The position numbers were made by a program, and so were the translations under genes. DNA of 10,646 nt, taken from the NCBI GenBank assembly GCA_023433445.1, contig JAEZCS010000154.1, positions 1 to 10,646 on the forward strand. The letters are read 5' to 3'. Shown in pieces: positions 1 through 6,622 of this stretch. Each line of letters starts with the position of its first letter. The first letter of the stretch is position 1. The notes beneath the pieces were generated by a model, which searched no databases, was not told the DNA's origin, and saw only the letters and a program-made list of their open reading frames with translations. The stretch is from Pseudomonadota bacterium. GTDB taxonomy: Bacteria > Pseudomonadota > Alphaproteobacteria > Sphingomonadales > Sphingomonadaceae.

Positions 1-116
1 CCTTCCTCGATGCCGTAGCCTTTAAGCGCCTTGGGCGTCGAACCGCCGCTCTGGTCGAGGGCGGCGATAAAGCCGTTGCCGGCCGCAATCTTGTTCTTCA
101 TGTCCTGATCCAGCAT
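1..116 (-). CDS. fda: Class I fructose-bisphosphate aldolase, N-terminal fragment (runs off the window)
   Basis: Only the first 38 codons are visible; the gene continues past position 1. The peptide starts MLDQDMKNKIAAGNGFIAALD and continues with QSGGSTPKALKGYGIEE. I recognise this as the N-terminus of bacterial class I (Schiff-base) fructose-1,6-bisphosphate aldolase, which interconverts fructose-1,6-bisphosphate with dihydroxyacetone phosphate and glyceraldehyde-3-phosphate in the cytoplasm. The catalytic lysine lies outside the window. I chose the ATG at 116 because AGAAGG sits 9 nt upstream; the in-frame GTG two codons earlier (122) is only 3 nt from that site. The gene follows pgk on the same strand after 94 bp containing a terminator and a second hairpin. 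With about 60 bp free after the terminator and no promoter visible there, expression may depend partly on readthrough. Confidence 0.85.
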   Translation of the reverse strand, partial: MLDQDMKNKIAAGNGFIAALDQSGGSTPKALKGYGIEE

Positions 117-142
117 CTGCACATACCTTCTCTGTAGGGTTG

Positions 143-161
143 TGCTGCCCCTTCGGCAGCA
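143..161 (-). other. Hairpin in the aldolase 5' leader
   Basis: TGCTGCC (143-149) and GGCAGCA (155-161) form a perfect 7-bp stem with a 5-nt loop. It lies between the pgk terminator and the aldolase ribosome binding site. On the minus strand no U-tract follows, so it is not a simple intrinsic terminator. It could be a processing or stability element for a downstream mRNA end. No function is shown by sequence alone. Confidence 0.4.
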
Positions 162-174
162 TCGGAAACAATGG

Positions 175-204
175 AAAAGGCCGCCCTCCTGCTGGACAGC
201 GGCC
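175..204 (-). terminator. Intrinsic terminator downstream of pgk
   Basis: Read on the minus strand, GGCCGC (204-199) pairs with GCGGCC (184-179). The inner bases add a U-G wobble, one G-G mismatch and a UCC/GGA stem closed by an AGCA tetraloop. TTTT follows directly (178-175). It begins 6 bp after the pgk stop codon, so it should end or attenuate pgk transcripts before the aldolase gene. Confidence 0.7.
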
Positions 205-210
205 CGAAGT

Positions 211-1413
211 TCACACCATCAATGCGCTGACGCCCGGCAGGTCCTTGCCTTCCATCCACTCGAGGAAAGCGCCGCCTGCGGTCGATACGAACGTAAAGTC
301 GCCTGCCACGCCAGCATGATTGAGCGCCGCGACAGTATCGCCGCCGCCCGCCACCGAAGTCAGCTGCCCCTCCTTGGTCAGCGCCGCCGCCGTCTTGGCG
401 AGCGCCACGGTCGCCTTGTCGAACGGCGCGATCTCGAACGCGCCCAGCGGCCCGTTCCACACCAGCGTGCGGCAGTTCTTGAGCGCATCGCCCAGCGCCT
501 CGACAGCCGCCGGGCCAACGTCCAGGATCATCTCGTCAGCGGCGACCTCATGCACATTGCAGGTCCGCACCGATGGCGGGTTAGCCGCAAATTCCTTCGC
601 CACCACCACGTCATAGGGCAAGTGGATCGTGCAGCCAGCAGCCTCCGCCTTGTCGAAGATCGCCTCGGCCGTCTCCGCCAGATCCTTCTCGCACAGCGAT
701 TTGCCGACATCGACGCCGCGCGCGTGGAGGAAGGTGTTGGCCATGCCGCCGCCGATGATCAGATGATCGACCTTGGCGACCAGGTTGTTGAGCACGTCGA
801 GCTTGGTCGAAACCTTCGCCCCGCCGACAACCGCCGCGACCGGCTTCACCGGCTCGCCCAGCGCCGCCTGCAACGCGTCCAGCTCTTTCTCCATCGAGCG
901 CCCGGCAAAGGCAGGCAGCTTGTGCGCCAGCCCCTCGGTCGAAGCATGGGCGCGATGCGCTGCGGAAAAAGCGTCGTTCACATAGAAATCGCCGATCGCC
1001 GCCATCGCTTCGACCAGCGCGGGATCATTCTTTTCCTCGCCGGGATGGAAACGGGTATTTTCCAGGATCGAAATGTCGCCCGGACGCATCACCGCGATGC
1101 CATCCGCCGCCGCCTCGCCGCAGCAGTCGGGAATGAACTGCACGTCGCGGCCCAGCACCTGCGTCAGCGGACGGGTGATCTTCGACAGCGAATATTCCGG
1201 GTTCTTCTGCCCCTTGGGGCGACCGAAATGCGCCAGGATCAGCACCTTCGCGCCGCGATCCGCCAGTTCGAGGATCGTCGGCATCGCCGCCCGCAGGCGG
1301 GTGTCGTCGCTCACCGATCCATCCTGCATCGGCACGTTCAAATCTTCGCGCACCAGCACACACTTGCCGCTGATGTCGCCCATATCGTCCAGCGTCTTGA
1401 AGGGCTTGGCCAC
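211..1413 (-). CDS. pgk: Phosphoglycerate kinase
   Basis: Cytoplasmic kinase of 400 aa, the usual family length, interconverting 1,3-bisphosphoglycerate + ADP with 3-phosphoglycerate + ATP. Visible signatures in order: the N-terminal substrate segment VLVREDLNVP (19-28), HFGRPKG (62-68), GGAKVSTKLDV (197-207) with its conserved lysines, NGPLGAFE (320-327), GGGDT (356-360) and STAGGAFLE (377-385) in the nucleotide-binding half. The start is GTG at 1413, since AAGGAG lies 6 nt upstream and the protein then begins (M)AKPFKTLDD as expected. The gene lies 133 bp downstream of gap on the same strand, separated by gap's terminator and a twin-hairpin repeat, and has its own terminator after the stop. 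It works directly after Gap in glycolysis, or before it in gluconeogenesis. No truncation or missing catalytic motif was seen. Confidence 0.97.
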   Translation of the reverse strand: MAKPFKTLDDMGDISGKCVLVREDLNVPMQDGSVSDDTRLRAAMPTILELADRGAKVLILAHFGRPKGQKNPEYSLSKITRPLTQVLGRDVQFIPDCCGEAAADGIAVMRPGDISILENTRFHPGEEKNDPALVEAMAAIGDFYVNDAFSAAHRAHASTEGLAHKLPAFAGRSMEKELDALQAALGEPVKPVAAVVGGAKVSTKLDVLNNLVAKVDHLIIGGGMANTFLHARGVDVGKSLCEKDLAETAEAIFDKAEAAGCTIHLPYDVVVAKEFAANPPSVRTCNVHEVAADEMILDVGPAAVEALGDALKNCRTLVWNGPLGAFEIAPFDKATVALAKTAAALTKEGQLTSVAGGGDTVAALNHAGVAGDFTFVSTAGGAFLEWMEGKDLPGVSALMV

Positions 1414-1419
1414 AGCTAT

Positions 1420-1425
1420 CTCCTT
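1420..1425 (-). promoter_or_regulatory. Shine-Dalgarno site fixing the pgk GTG start
   Basis: Minus-strand AAGGAG sits 6 nt before GTG (1413-1411). This is a near-perfect ribosome binding site, and there is no competing ATG at this position. Confidence 0.75.
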
Positions 1426-1433
1426 CCGCCCGC

Positions 1434-1510
1434 CGTCATCCCAGCGAAAGCTGGGATCTCATCCCGCGGGCAGGACGTAAAATCAGATCCCAGCCTATGC
1501 TGGGATGACG
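1434..1510. repeat. Twin-hairpin palindromic repeat (REP/BIME-like), copy 1
   Basis: The 77-bp element is bounded by CGTCATCCCAGC (1434-1445) and its exact reverse complement GCTGGGATGACG (1499-1510). Each end also folds alone: ATCCCAGC-GAAA-GCTGGGAT at the left and ATCCCAGC-CTAT-GCTGGGAT at the right, both 8-bp stems with 4-nt loops. Its phantom translation gives IPAFAGMT/IPAKAGIS, a peptide string that commonly betrays this class of dispersed extragenic repeat in proteobacteria. It fills the space between the gap terminator and the pgk ribosome binding site, so the two hairpins would sit in any pgk leader transcript starting upstream. A diverged copy lies at 6367-6447. Confidence 0.8.
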
Positions 1511-1538
1511 AAAAAGGGCGGGTCCTAAAGGCCCGCCC
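1511..1538 (-). terminator. Intrinsic terminator downstream of gap
   Basis: On the minus strand GGGCGGG (1538-1532) pairs with CCCGCCC (1522-1516). The stem is extended by CC/GG with one bulged A and closed by a TTTA loop, then followed by TTTTT (1515-1511). It lies 8 bp after the gap stop codon. This is a textbook rho-independent terminator and should separate gap from pgk transcription at least partly. Confidence 0.88.
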
Positions 1539-1546
1539 GGTTTCTT

Positions 1547-2557
<1,011 letters not shown>

Positions 2558-2565
2558 TGCACTAG

Positions 2566-2571
2566 CCTCCT
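2566..2571 (-). promoter_or_regulatory. Shine-Dalgarno site fixing the gap GTG start
   Basis: Minus-strand AGGAGG stands 8 nt before GTG 2557. It lies in the 31-bp space after the tkt stop codon and is the best ribosome binding site in the window. Confidence 0.8.
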
Positions 2572-2588
2572 GATTGGTAGATATGTTC

Positions 2589-4559
2589 TTAATGATCGAG
2601 CGCGGCCGCAATCTGCGGAGCGATCTTCGCCGCGGTCAGGCCGAAATGCTCGTACAGCACTTCTGCCGGAGCCGAAGCGCCGAATGTGTCGATGCCGAAG
2701 CGCAAGCCGGCGATGCCGACATAGCGTTCCCATCCGAATGTCGTGCCTGCCTCAATCGAGCAGCGCAGCACATGGTGCGGAAGGAGATCATCCTTATACG
2801 CCTGCGGCTGAGCGTCGAAATGCGCCCAGCTCGGCATGGACACGACGTCCGCGCCGATGCCCTGGCTTTCAAGCAGATCGGCCGTCGCAACCGCAATCTC
2901 GACTTCAGAGCCGGTGGCGATCAGCACGACCTTGCGGGTCCCCTTAGCCGCGCGCAGGCGATAGGCCCCCTTGGCGCAGAGATTCTCAGCCGCCTTTTCG
3001 GTGCGCAGCTGGGCCAGGTTCTGGCGGGTCAGCGCCAGCACTGACGGGCCGTCCTTGTCCTTGAGCGCCAGTTCCCAGCATTCCGCCGTCTCGACGATGT
3101 CAGCCGGGCGATACACGTCCAGGTTCGGGATCATGCGCAGCGACATGACATGTTCGATCGGCTGGTGGGTCGGACCATCCTCGCCAAGGCCGATGGAGTC
3201 ATGCGTCAGCACATGGATGACGCGCTGCTGCTGAAGCGCGGCCAGGCGGATGCCGCCGCGCATATAGTCGGAAAACACCAGGAAGGTGCCGCCATAGGGG
3301 ATGACGCCGCCATGCAGCGCCATGCCGTTCATCGCGCAGGCCATGCCGAATTCGCGAATGCCATAATAGACATAGCGACCGGAATAGTCGTCCTTCGTCA
3401 GCGGCCCGGTGCTCTTGGTCTTGGTGTTGTTGGACCCTGTCAGGTCCGCCGAACCGCCCAGCGTTTCGGGCAGCAGGTCGTTGATCGCGCCCAGCGCCAG
3501 CTCGCTCGCCTTGCGGGTCGCGACCTTTTGCGGATTGGCGATCAGCGTGTCGACATAAGCGTTGAGCGAGAAGTCGGCAGGCAGGTCGCCCGCCATGCGG
3601 CGCTCGAACTCCGCCTTCTGGTCATTGCCATTCAGGCGGCCTTCCCATGCAGCGCGCACTTCGGCGCCCTGCGAACCGATGCGGCGCCATTCGGCTGCGA
3701 CATCCTCTGGAAGGACGAACGGCTCGGACGTCCAGCCCAGGAATTCGCGAGCTGCCGCGACTTCCTCGACGCCCAGCGCCGAACCATGGACACCCGACGT
3801 GCCCGCCTTGTTGGGCGCGCCATAGCCGATCTTGGTGGCGCATGCGACCAGCGACGGGCGCGGATCGGCCAGCGCTTCATCAATCGCGCGGCGCACATCG
3901 GCGACGTCATGGCCGTCGCACGACACGACATGCCAGCCGGTCGCGGCATAGCGAGCGCGCACATCTTCGCTGCTCGACAAGTCGACCGCGCCGTCGATGG
4001 TGATCTTGTTATCGTCCCACAGTACGATCAGGCGGCCAAGGTTCAGGTGACCCGCAAGGCCGATCGCCTCATGGTTGATGCCTTCCATCAGGCAGCCGTC
4101 GCCCGCGATCACCCAGGTGCGGTGATCGACCAGTTCGTCACCGAACTGCGCATTCAGGTGCCGCTCGGCAATCGCCATGCCGACGGCGGTGGCCAGGCCC
4201 GAACCCAGCGGCCCGGTGGTCGCTTCCACGCCCGCCAGCTCGAAATTCTCCGGGTGCCCGGCGCAGGGGCTGCCGATCTGGCGGAAATTGCGGATATCCT
4301 CCATCGTCGGCCGCGCATAGCCGGTCAGGTGCAGCAGCGAGTAGATCAGCATCGACCCATGGCCTGCCGACAGCACGAAACGGTCGCGGTCGGCCCATTT
4401 CGGCTGGGTCGGGTCGAACTTGACATAATCCTTGAACAGCACCGTCGCGACGTCCGCCATGCCCATCGGCATGCCCGGATGGCCGCTGTTCGCCGCCTGC
4501 ACTGCGTCCATGGAAAGCGCCCGGATGGCGCTGGCGAGCGACTTTTCGGATACGGTCAT
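2589..4559 (-). CDS. tkt: Transketolase
   Basis: Thiamine-diphosphate enzyme of 656 aa (family about 650-670) moving two-carbon ketol units between sugar phosphates in the non-oxidative pentose phosphate pathway. The N-terminal pyrophosphate-binding half shows NSGHPGMPMGMAD (24-36, H27), SAGHGS (64-69), TGPLGSG (115-121), and the TPP/metal motif GDGCLMEG (153-160) with the partner NKI near 184. The pyrimidine half has the catalytic glutamate in IREFGMA (E403) and HDSIGLGEDGPTHQP (453-467). A C-terminal transketolase domain follows from about 540. The ATG at 4559 gives the expected N-terminus MTVSEKSLASAIRALSMDAV; its Shine-Dalgarno is weak (GAAGAAG-like, 4569-4575). It is first in the tkt-gap cluster and diverges from the zapA operon, with a 175-bp shared upstream region. 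Confidence 0.97.
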   Translation of the reverse strand: MTVSEKSLASAIRALSMDAVQAANSGHPGMPMGMADVATVLFKDYVKFDPTQPKWADRDRFVLSAGHGSMLIYSLLHLTGYARPTMEDIRNFRQIGSPCAGHPENFELAGVEATTGPLGSGLATAVGMAIAERHLNAQFGDELVDHRTWVIAGDGCLMEGINHEAIGLAGHLNLGRLIVLWDDNKITIDGAVDLSSSEDVRARYAATGWHVVSCDGHDVADVRRAIDEALADPRPSLVACATKIGYGAPNKAGTSGVHGSALGVEEVAAAREFLGWTSEPFVLPEDVAAEWRRIGSQGAEVRAAWEGRLNGNDQKAEFERRMAGDLPADFSLNAYVDTLIANPQKVATRKASELALGAINDLLPETLGGSADLTGSNNTKTKSTGPLTKDDYSGRYVYYGIREFGMACAMNGMALHGGVIPYGGTFLVFSDYMRGGIRLAALQQQRVIHVLTHDSIGLGEDGPTHQPIEHVMSLRMIPNLDVYRPADIVETAECWELALKDKDGPSVLALTRQNLAQLRTEKAAENLCAKGAYRLRAAKGTRKVVLIATGSEVEIAVATADLLESQGIGADVVSMPSWAHFDAQPQAYKDDLLPHHVLRCSIEAGTTFGWERYVGIAGLRFGIDTFGASAPAEVLYEHFGLTAAKIAPQIAAALDH

Positions 4560-4575
4560 TTAGGCTGGCTTCTTC

Positions 4576-4590
4576 CTTGGCTTGGCTTGG
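4576..4590. repeat. Three perfect CTTGG repeats in the tkt leader
   Basis: CTTGG is repeated three times without mismatch (4576-4590), read as CCAAG x3 in the tkt mRNA, 17-31 nt before the start codon and next to its weak ribosome binding site. It may be only low-complexity sequence. A 5-bp unit here could change copy number by slippage without touching the coding frame. Confidence 0.6.
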
Positions 4591-4650
4591 CGGCCCCCTG
4601 CTGAGCCGGCGAATCGAAATCCGGTTCCCTTTGTCGCGTTGCACACAAAG

Positions 4651-4656
4651 CGTCAA
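4651..4656 (-). promoter_or_regulatory. Possible -35 element for tkt
   Basis: The minus strand reads TTGACG at 4656-4651, a good sigma-70-type -35 box about 92 nt before the tkt ATG. The expected -10 position at 17-nt spacing (4633-4628) reads CAAAGG, a poor match, so this is only a candidate. The divergent region 4560-4734 must hold the promoters for both tkt and the zapA operon, and I saw no other clear box on this strand. Confidence 0.3.
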
Positions 4657-4734
4657 CCGTGGCAGGACCCTGGAGAGCGCCAAGCCGCCCAATGACTGCT
4701 TTTGCAAGGCGAAAACTTTGTTTATGCGTGAATC

Positions 4735-4932
4735 ATGGCAAGCGATCGCATGATGCAGGCTATCGGCGCGCTGGAGCGCGCGGTGAGCCGGCTGGAACAG
4801 GATGTGCAGGATTTCGCGCGCGCGGATCCGGCCTCTTCCGCCTCCCCCGGCATGGACCCGGCCGCCGCACGAGCGGCGCTCCGTTCGCTCGATGAACTGA
4901 TTGCGGATCTAAAGGCGGAAAAACATGGCTGA
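4735..4932 (+). CDS. Small coiled-coil protein upstream of ZapA
   Basis: Protein of 65 aa that I cannot assign to a named family with certainty. Two charged heptad-like helices (about 5-28, AIGALERAVSRLEQDVQDF; and 43-62, AAARAALRSLDELIADLKAE) flank a short Ala/Ser/Pro linker, suggesting a helical hairpin or coiled-coil dimer. It has no signal peptide or membrane segment. Its stop overlaps the zapA start (ATG at 4925, stop TGA 4930-4932), so the two are probably translationally coupled. That position suggests a cell-division accessory role (inference); other alphaproteobacteria have small coiled-coil proteins such as DUF4164 members near zapA (from memory). No Shine-Dalgarno precedes ATG 4735; ATG codons at 4750 and 4753 are alternatives. 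A weak TATGCG box (4723-4728) ends 6 nt before the start, which would suit a leaderless mRNA, but this is speculative. Confidence 0.7.
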   Translation: MASDRMMQAIGALERAVSRLEQDVQDFARADPASSASPGMDPAAARAALRSLDELIADLKAEKHG

Positions 4933-5260
4933 AACCTCCCTCCAGATCGCCGGGCGTCATTATACGGTCCGCTGCCGCGACGGTGAAGAGGCGCATCTTG
5001 CCCATCTCGCGGGCCTGATCGAACGCAAGGCGCGGCTCGCCCAGCAGAATACGCCCGGCCTCACTGAAGTGCGCACCCTGCTGTTCGCCGCGCTTTTCCT
5101 CGCCGACGAGCTCAACGACCTGAAACGCGAGACGATTGGCCGTCAGCAGAGCCTGGCGCTCGGCGACGATGACGCACCAGCCGTGCAAGCGATAGAGGCG
5201 CTCACCGCGCGCATAGAAAAGCTGCGGGAAAGGCTTGTCGATTCGGAGCCTAACGCCTAG
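4925..5260 (+). CDS. zapA: Cell division protein ZapA
   Basis: Cytoplasmic protein of 111 aa that binds FtsZ and promotes bundling and stability of the Z-ring. The N-terminal globular part has the typical ZapA strand-turn-strand pattern SLQIAGRHYTVRCRDGEEAHLAHLA (split here: SLQIAGRHYTV at 5-15, then EEAHLAHLAGLIE at 21-33). It is followed by a long helix with LLFAALFLADELNDLK (52-67) and a C-terminal coiled coil (about 85-107, AIEALTARIEKLRERLVD) used for dimer/tetramer formation. The start overlaps the stop of the preceding 65-aa gene by 8 bp. Downstream, the order zapA - 6S RNA - 5-FTHF cyclo-ligase is the widely conserved proteobacterial arrangement, which supports the call independently of sequence. 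Confidence 0.92.
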   Translation: MAETSLQIAGRHYTVRCRDGEEAHLAHLAGLIERKARLAQQNTPGLTEVRTLLFAALFLADELNDLKRETIGRQQSLALGDDDAPAVQAIEALTARIEKLRERLVDSEPNA

Positions 5261-5280
5261 ATTACAGGCGACGGGCACTG

Positions 5281-5465
5281 CGCGATACGAGCTTTAGCGA
5301 ACATCCCTGAGGCGATAATCACATCCACGGGGGCTGTCCCTGGGCGGGCTCTGGCCCGATCTACATGGTTCCCACCTGACGTTGAGGCGTCAGAGGATAT
5401 TCCAGCAAACGGCCGATGCGGTCCCGTCACCCGTCTTGGTTCCCCCAAAGTCCGGTCGTTTCGCG
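5281..5465 (+). ncRNA. ssrS: 6S RNA (SsrS)
   Basis: A 258-bp non-coding gap separates zapA from the 5-FTHF cyclo-ligase gene, the conserved locus of 6S RNA, which binds the sigma-70 RNA polymerase holoenzyme by mimicking an open promoter. A closing stem is visible: CGCGATACGA (5281-5290) pairs with TCGTTTCGCG (5456-5465) with a single U-U mismatch, and CTTT (5292-5295) pairs with AAAG (5447-5450). That gives about 185 nt, the usual 6S size. Inside are hairpins CGGGC-TCTG-GCCCG (5345-5358) and CTGACG-TTGAGG-CGTCAG (5376-5393). CCCTGAGGCGAT (5305-5316) and GGTTCCCACCTGACG (5367-5381) look to me like segments conserved in alphaproteobacterial 6S (from memory). The exact ends are inferred from the stem; no covariance model was run. 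Confidence 0.85.
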
Positions 5466-5481
5466 TTAATTCGAGAAACGA
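5456..5481 (+). other. Hairpin that competes with the 6S closing stem
   Basis: TCGTTTC (5456-5462) pairs perfectly with GAAACGA (5475-5481), with an inner CG/CG pair after one mismatch. The left arm is the same segment used as the 3' strand of the proposed 6S closing stem, so the two folds exclude each other. No U-tract follows, so it is not a standard terminator. It may influence 6S 3'-end processing or readthrough into the next gene. Confidence 0.45.
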
Positions 5482-5518
5482 GTTTCCAGCTTCCTTTCCC
5501 AGGTCTAAACGCGGCCCT

Positions 5519-6097
5519 ATGAGCGAAGACACCGACAAGGCCGCCCTGCGCACTCTTGCCCGGACACGGCGCCGCGCCTTCGTCCAGTCACTCGACCCGC
5601 TCGCGCATCGGCTGGCTTTCAAGGCGATACCCTCGCCGCTGGCCCGTCGCCTTGACGGCGCGAAGACGGTGGCGCTCTACATGGGCCTGGATGACGAAGC
5701 GCCCGCCCAACGCCTTGCCCCACAACTCGCGGGACTGGGTCTGACGCTCGCTCTCCCCCGCGTCATCGACCGGCTCGGCACCATGGATTTCCTGGCCTGG
5801 ACGCCGGAGGATCAGCTTCACCCCGGCCTTTACGGCACGCATCATCCCGAACCGAGCGGTCCGTCCGTGACGCCGGACATCATCATCGCCCCGCTGCTCG
5901 CCTTCGACCGTGCCATGAACCGGCTGGGCCAGGGCGGCGGATATTATGACCGTGCCTTTGCCCGCTTTCCCGACGCGCTGCGGATCGGGCTCACCTGGTC
6001 GGTGCAGGAGCAAGACGCTGTGCCTGCCGATCCGTGGGACCTGCCACTCCACATCATCCTGACCGAAGTCGAACTGATCGAAGGACCCGACGCGTGA
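5519..6097 (+). CDS. 5-formyltetrahydrofolate cyclo-ligase
   Basis: Cytoplasmic enzyme of 192 aa (family about 180-200), also called 5,10-methenyltetrahydrofolate synthetase (YgfA/Fau type), converting 5-formyl-THF + ATP to 5,10-methenyl-THF. The N-terminal basic helix RTLARTRRRAF (11-21) is the usual ATP-contacting region. VALYMGLDDE (51-60) matches the folate-side strand, and RLGQGGGYYDR (135-145) is the family's hallmark ATP-binding loop. The ATG at 5519 gives the correct N-terminus but its Shine-Dalgarno is weak (AGG about 16 nt upstream). It follows zapA and 6S RNA, as in many proteobacteria. Its stop overlaps the GTG start of the next gene by 4 bp (GTGA), implying translational coupling. 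Confidence 0.93.
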   Translation: MSEDTDKAALRTLARTRRRAFVQSLDPLAHRLAFKAIPSPLARRLDGAKTVALYMGLDDEAPAQRLAPQLAGLGLTLALPRVIDRLGTMDFLAWTPEDQLHPGLYGTHHPEPSGPSVTPDIIIAPLLAFDRAMNRLGQGGGYYDRAFARFPDALRIGLTWSVQEQDAVPADPWDLPLHIILTEVELIEGPDA

Positions 6098-6333
6098 ACC
6101 GCCAGCCTGCTCCCTACGAACCCAGCTGGCGCAAGCCTGTCGGCATGCTCCTCATCATCGGGCTGATCACGCTCTGGGCGATCCTGGTCGGCAGCCTGTC
6201 GAGCCTTATCGGCAGCCTGCCGATGATCGTGCAGGTGCCGGTCTATGTCTTCCTGGGCATCATCTGGATCTGGGTGTTGCCCTTGAAGCGCCTGCTCGCC
6301 TGGATGGAAACCGGACGCTGGCGGCGCGACTGA
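6094..6333 (+). CDS. DUF2842-type small membrane protein
   Basis: Predicted inner-membrane protein of 79 aa starting at GTG 6094, inside the previous gene's stop (GTGA overlap), with AAGGA 8 nt upstream. A frame opening further up at ATG 6034 would overlap the cyclo-ligase by 64 bp and is unlikely. The sequence has a cytoplasmic-looking N-tail with PSWRKPVGM (about 10-18), a first membrane helix (about 18-38), a short SLIGSLP turn, a second helix (about 44-63) and a basic end PLKRLLAWMETGRWRRD. I recognise this pattern as the alphaproteobacterial DUF2842 family, often found beside the cyclo-ligase gene; its function is unknown. Recognition is from memory, without a profile search. Confidence 0.8.
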   Translation: MNRQPAPYEPSWRKPVGMLLIIGLITLWAILVGSLSSLIGSLPMIVQVPVYVFLGIIWIWVLPLKRLLAWMETGRWRRD

Positions 6334-6366
6334 CGCGTCCCACGCCGCCGCTACAACGCCTATCTT

Positions 6367-6447
6367 CGTCATCCCGGCGCAAGCTGGGATCTCGTGAGGC
6401 AAGGTCGAACGCAAACGCCTGAGCTGCCAGCTTCCACTGGCATGACG
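6367..6447. repeat. Twin-hairpin palindromic repeat, diverged copy 2
   Basis: The left end CGTCATCCCGGCGCAAGCTG (6367-6386, continuing GGATCTC) matches copy 1 at 1434-1460 with a few changes. The right end is more diverged: TGCCAG-CTTCCA-CTGGCA (6425-6442), then TGACG (6443-6447), equivalent to the GATGACG end of copy 1. Spacing between the ends (81 bp) is close to the 77 bp of copy 1. The minus strand again encodes the phantom IPACAGMT. It occupies the 170-bp space between the DUF2842-type gene and tRNA-Asp. Confidence 0.7.
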
Positions 6448-6504
6448 ACGAGGCATATTTTCAGGAAATCCGGCCCTAAAGGACCAATCACTCTTCAAAA
6501 AGAG

Positions 6505-6581
<77 letters not shown>

Positions 6582-6622
6582 GTTCGGTGTGGGCGGGCAT
6601 CTATGCGGGTGCGCCGGACCTG

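Noticed and set aside
2558..2611. Upstream ATG (2611) as the gap start
   Set aside because: It would overlap the tkt stop by 23 bp and add an 18-residue tail foreign to GAPDH, while a strong Shine-Dalgarno precedes GTG 2557.
3150..4604. Plus-strand open frame of 484 codons opposite transketolase
   Set aside because: Shadow of tkt in a GC-rich genome; low-complexity basic composition with no known domain. The same reasoning applies to 1979-2947 opposite gap and 6587-7897 opposite the AI-2E transporter gene.
6034..6093. ATG 6034 as the start of the DUF2842-type gene
   Set aside because: The extra 20 residues come from an alternate frame of the cyclo-ligase gene. GTG 6094 has a good ribosome binding site and the standard 4-bp overlap.
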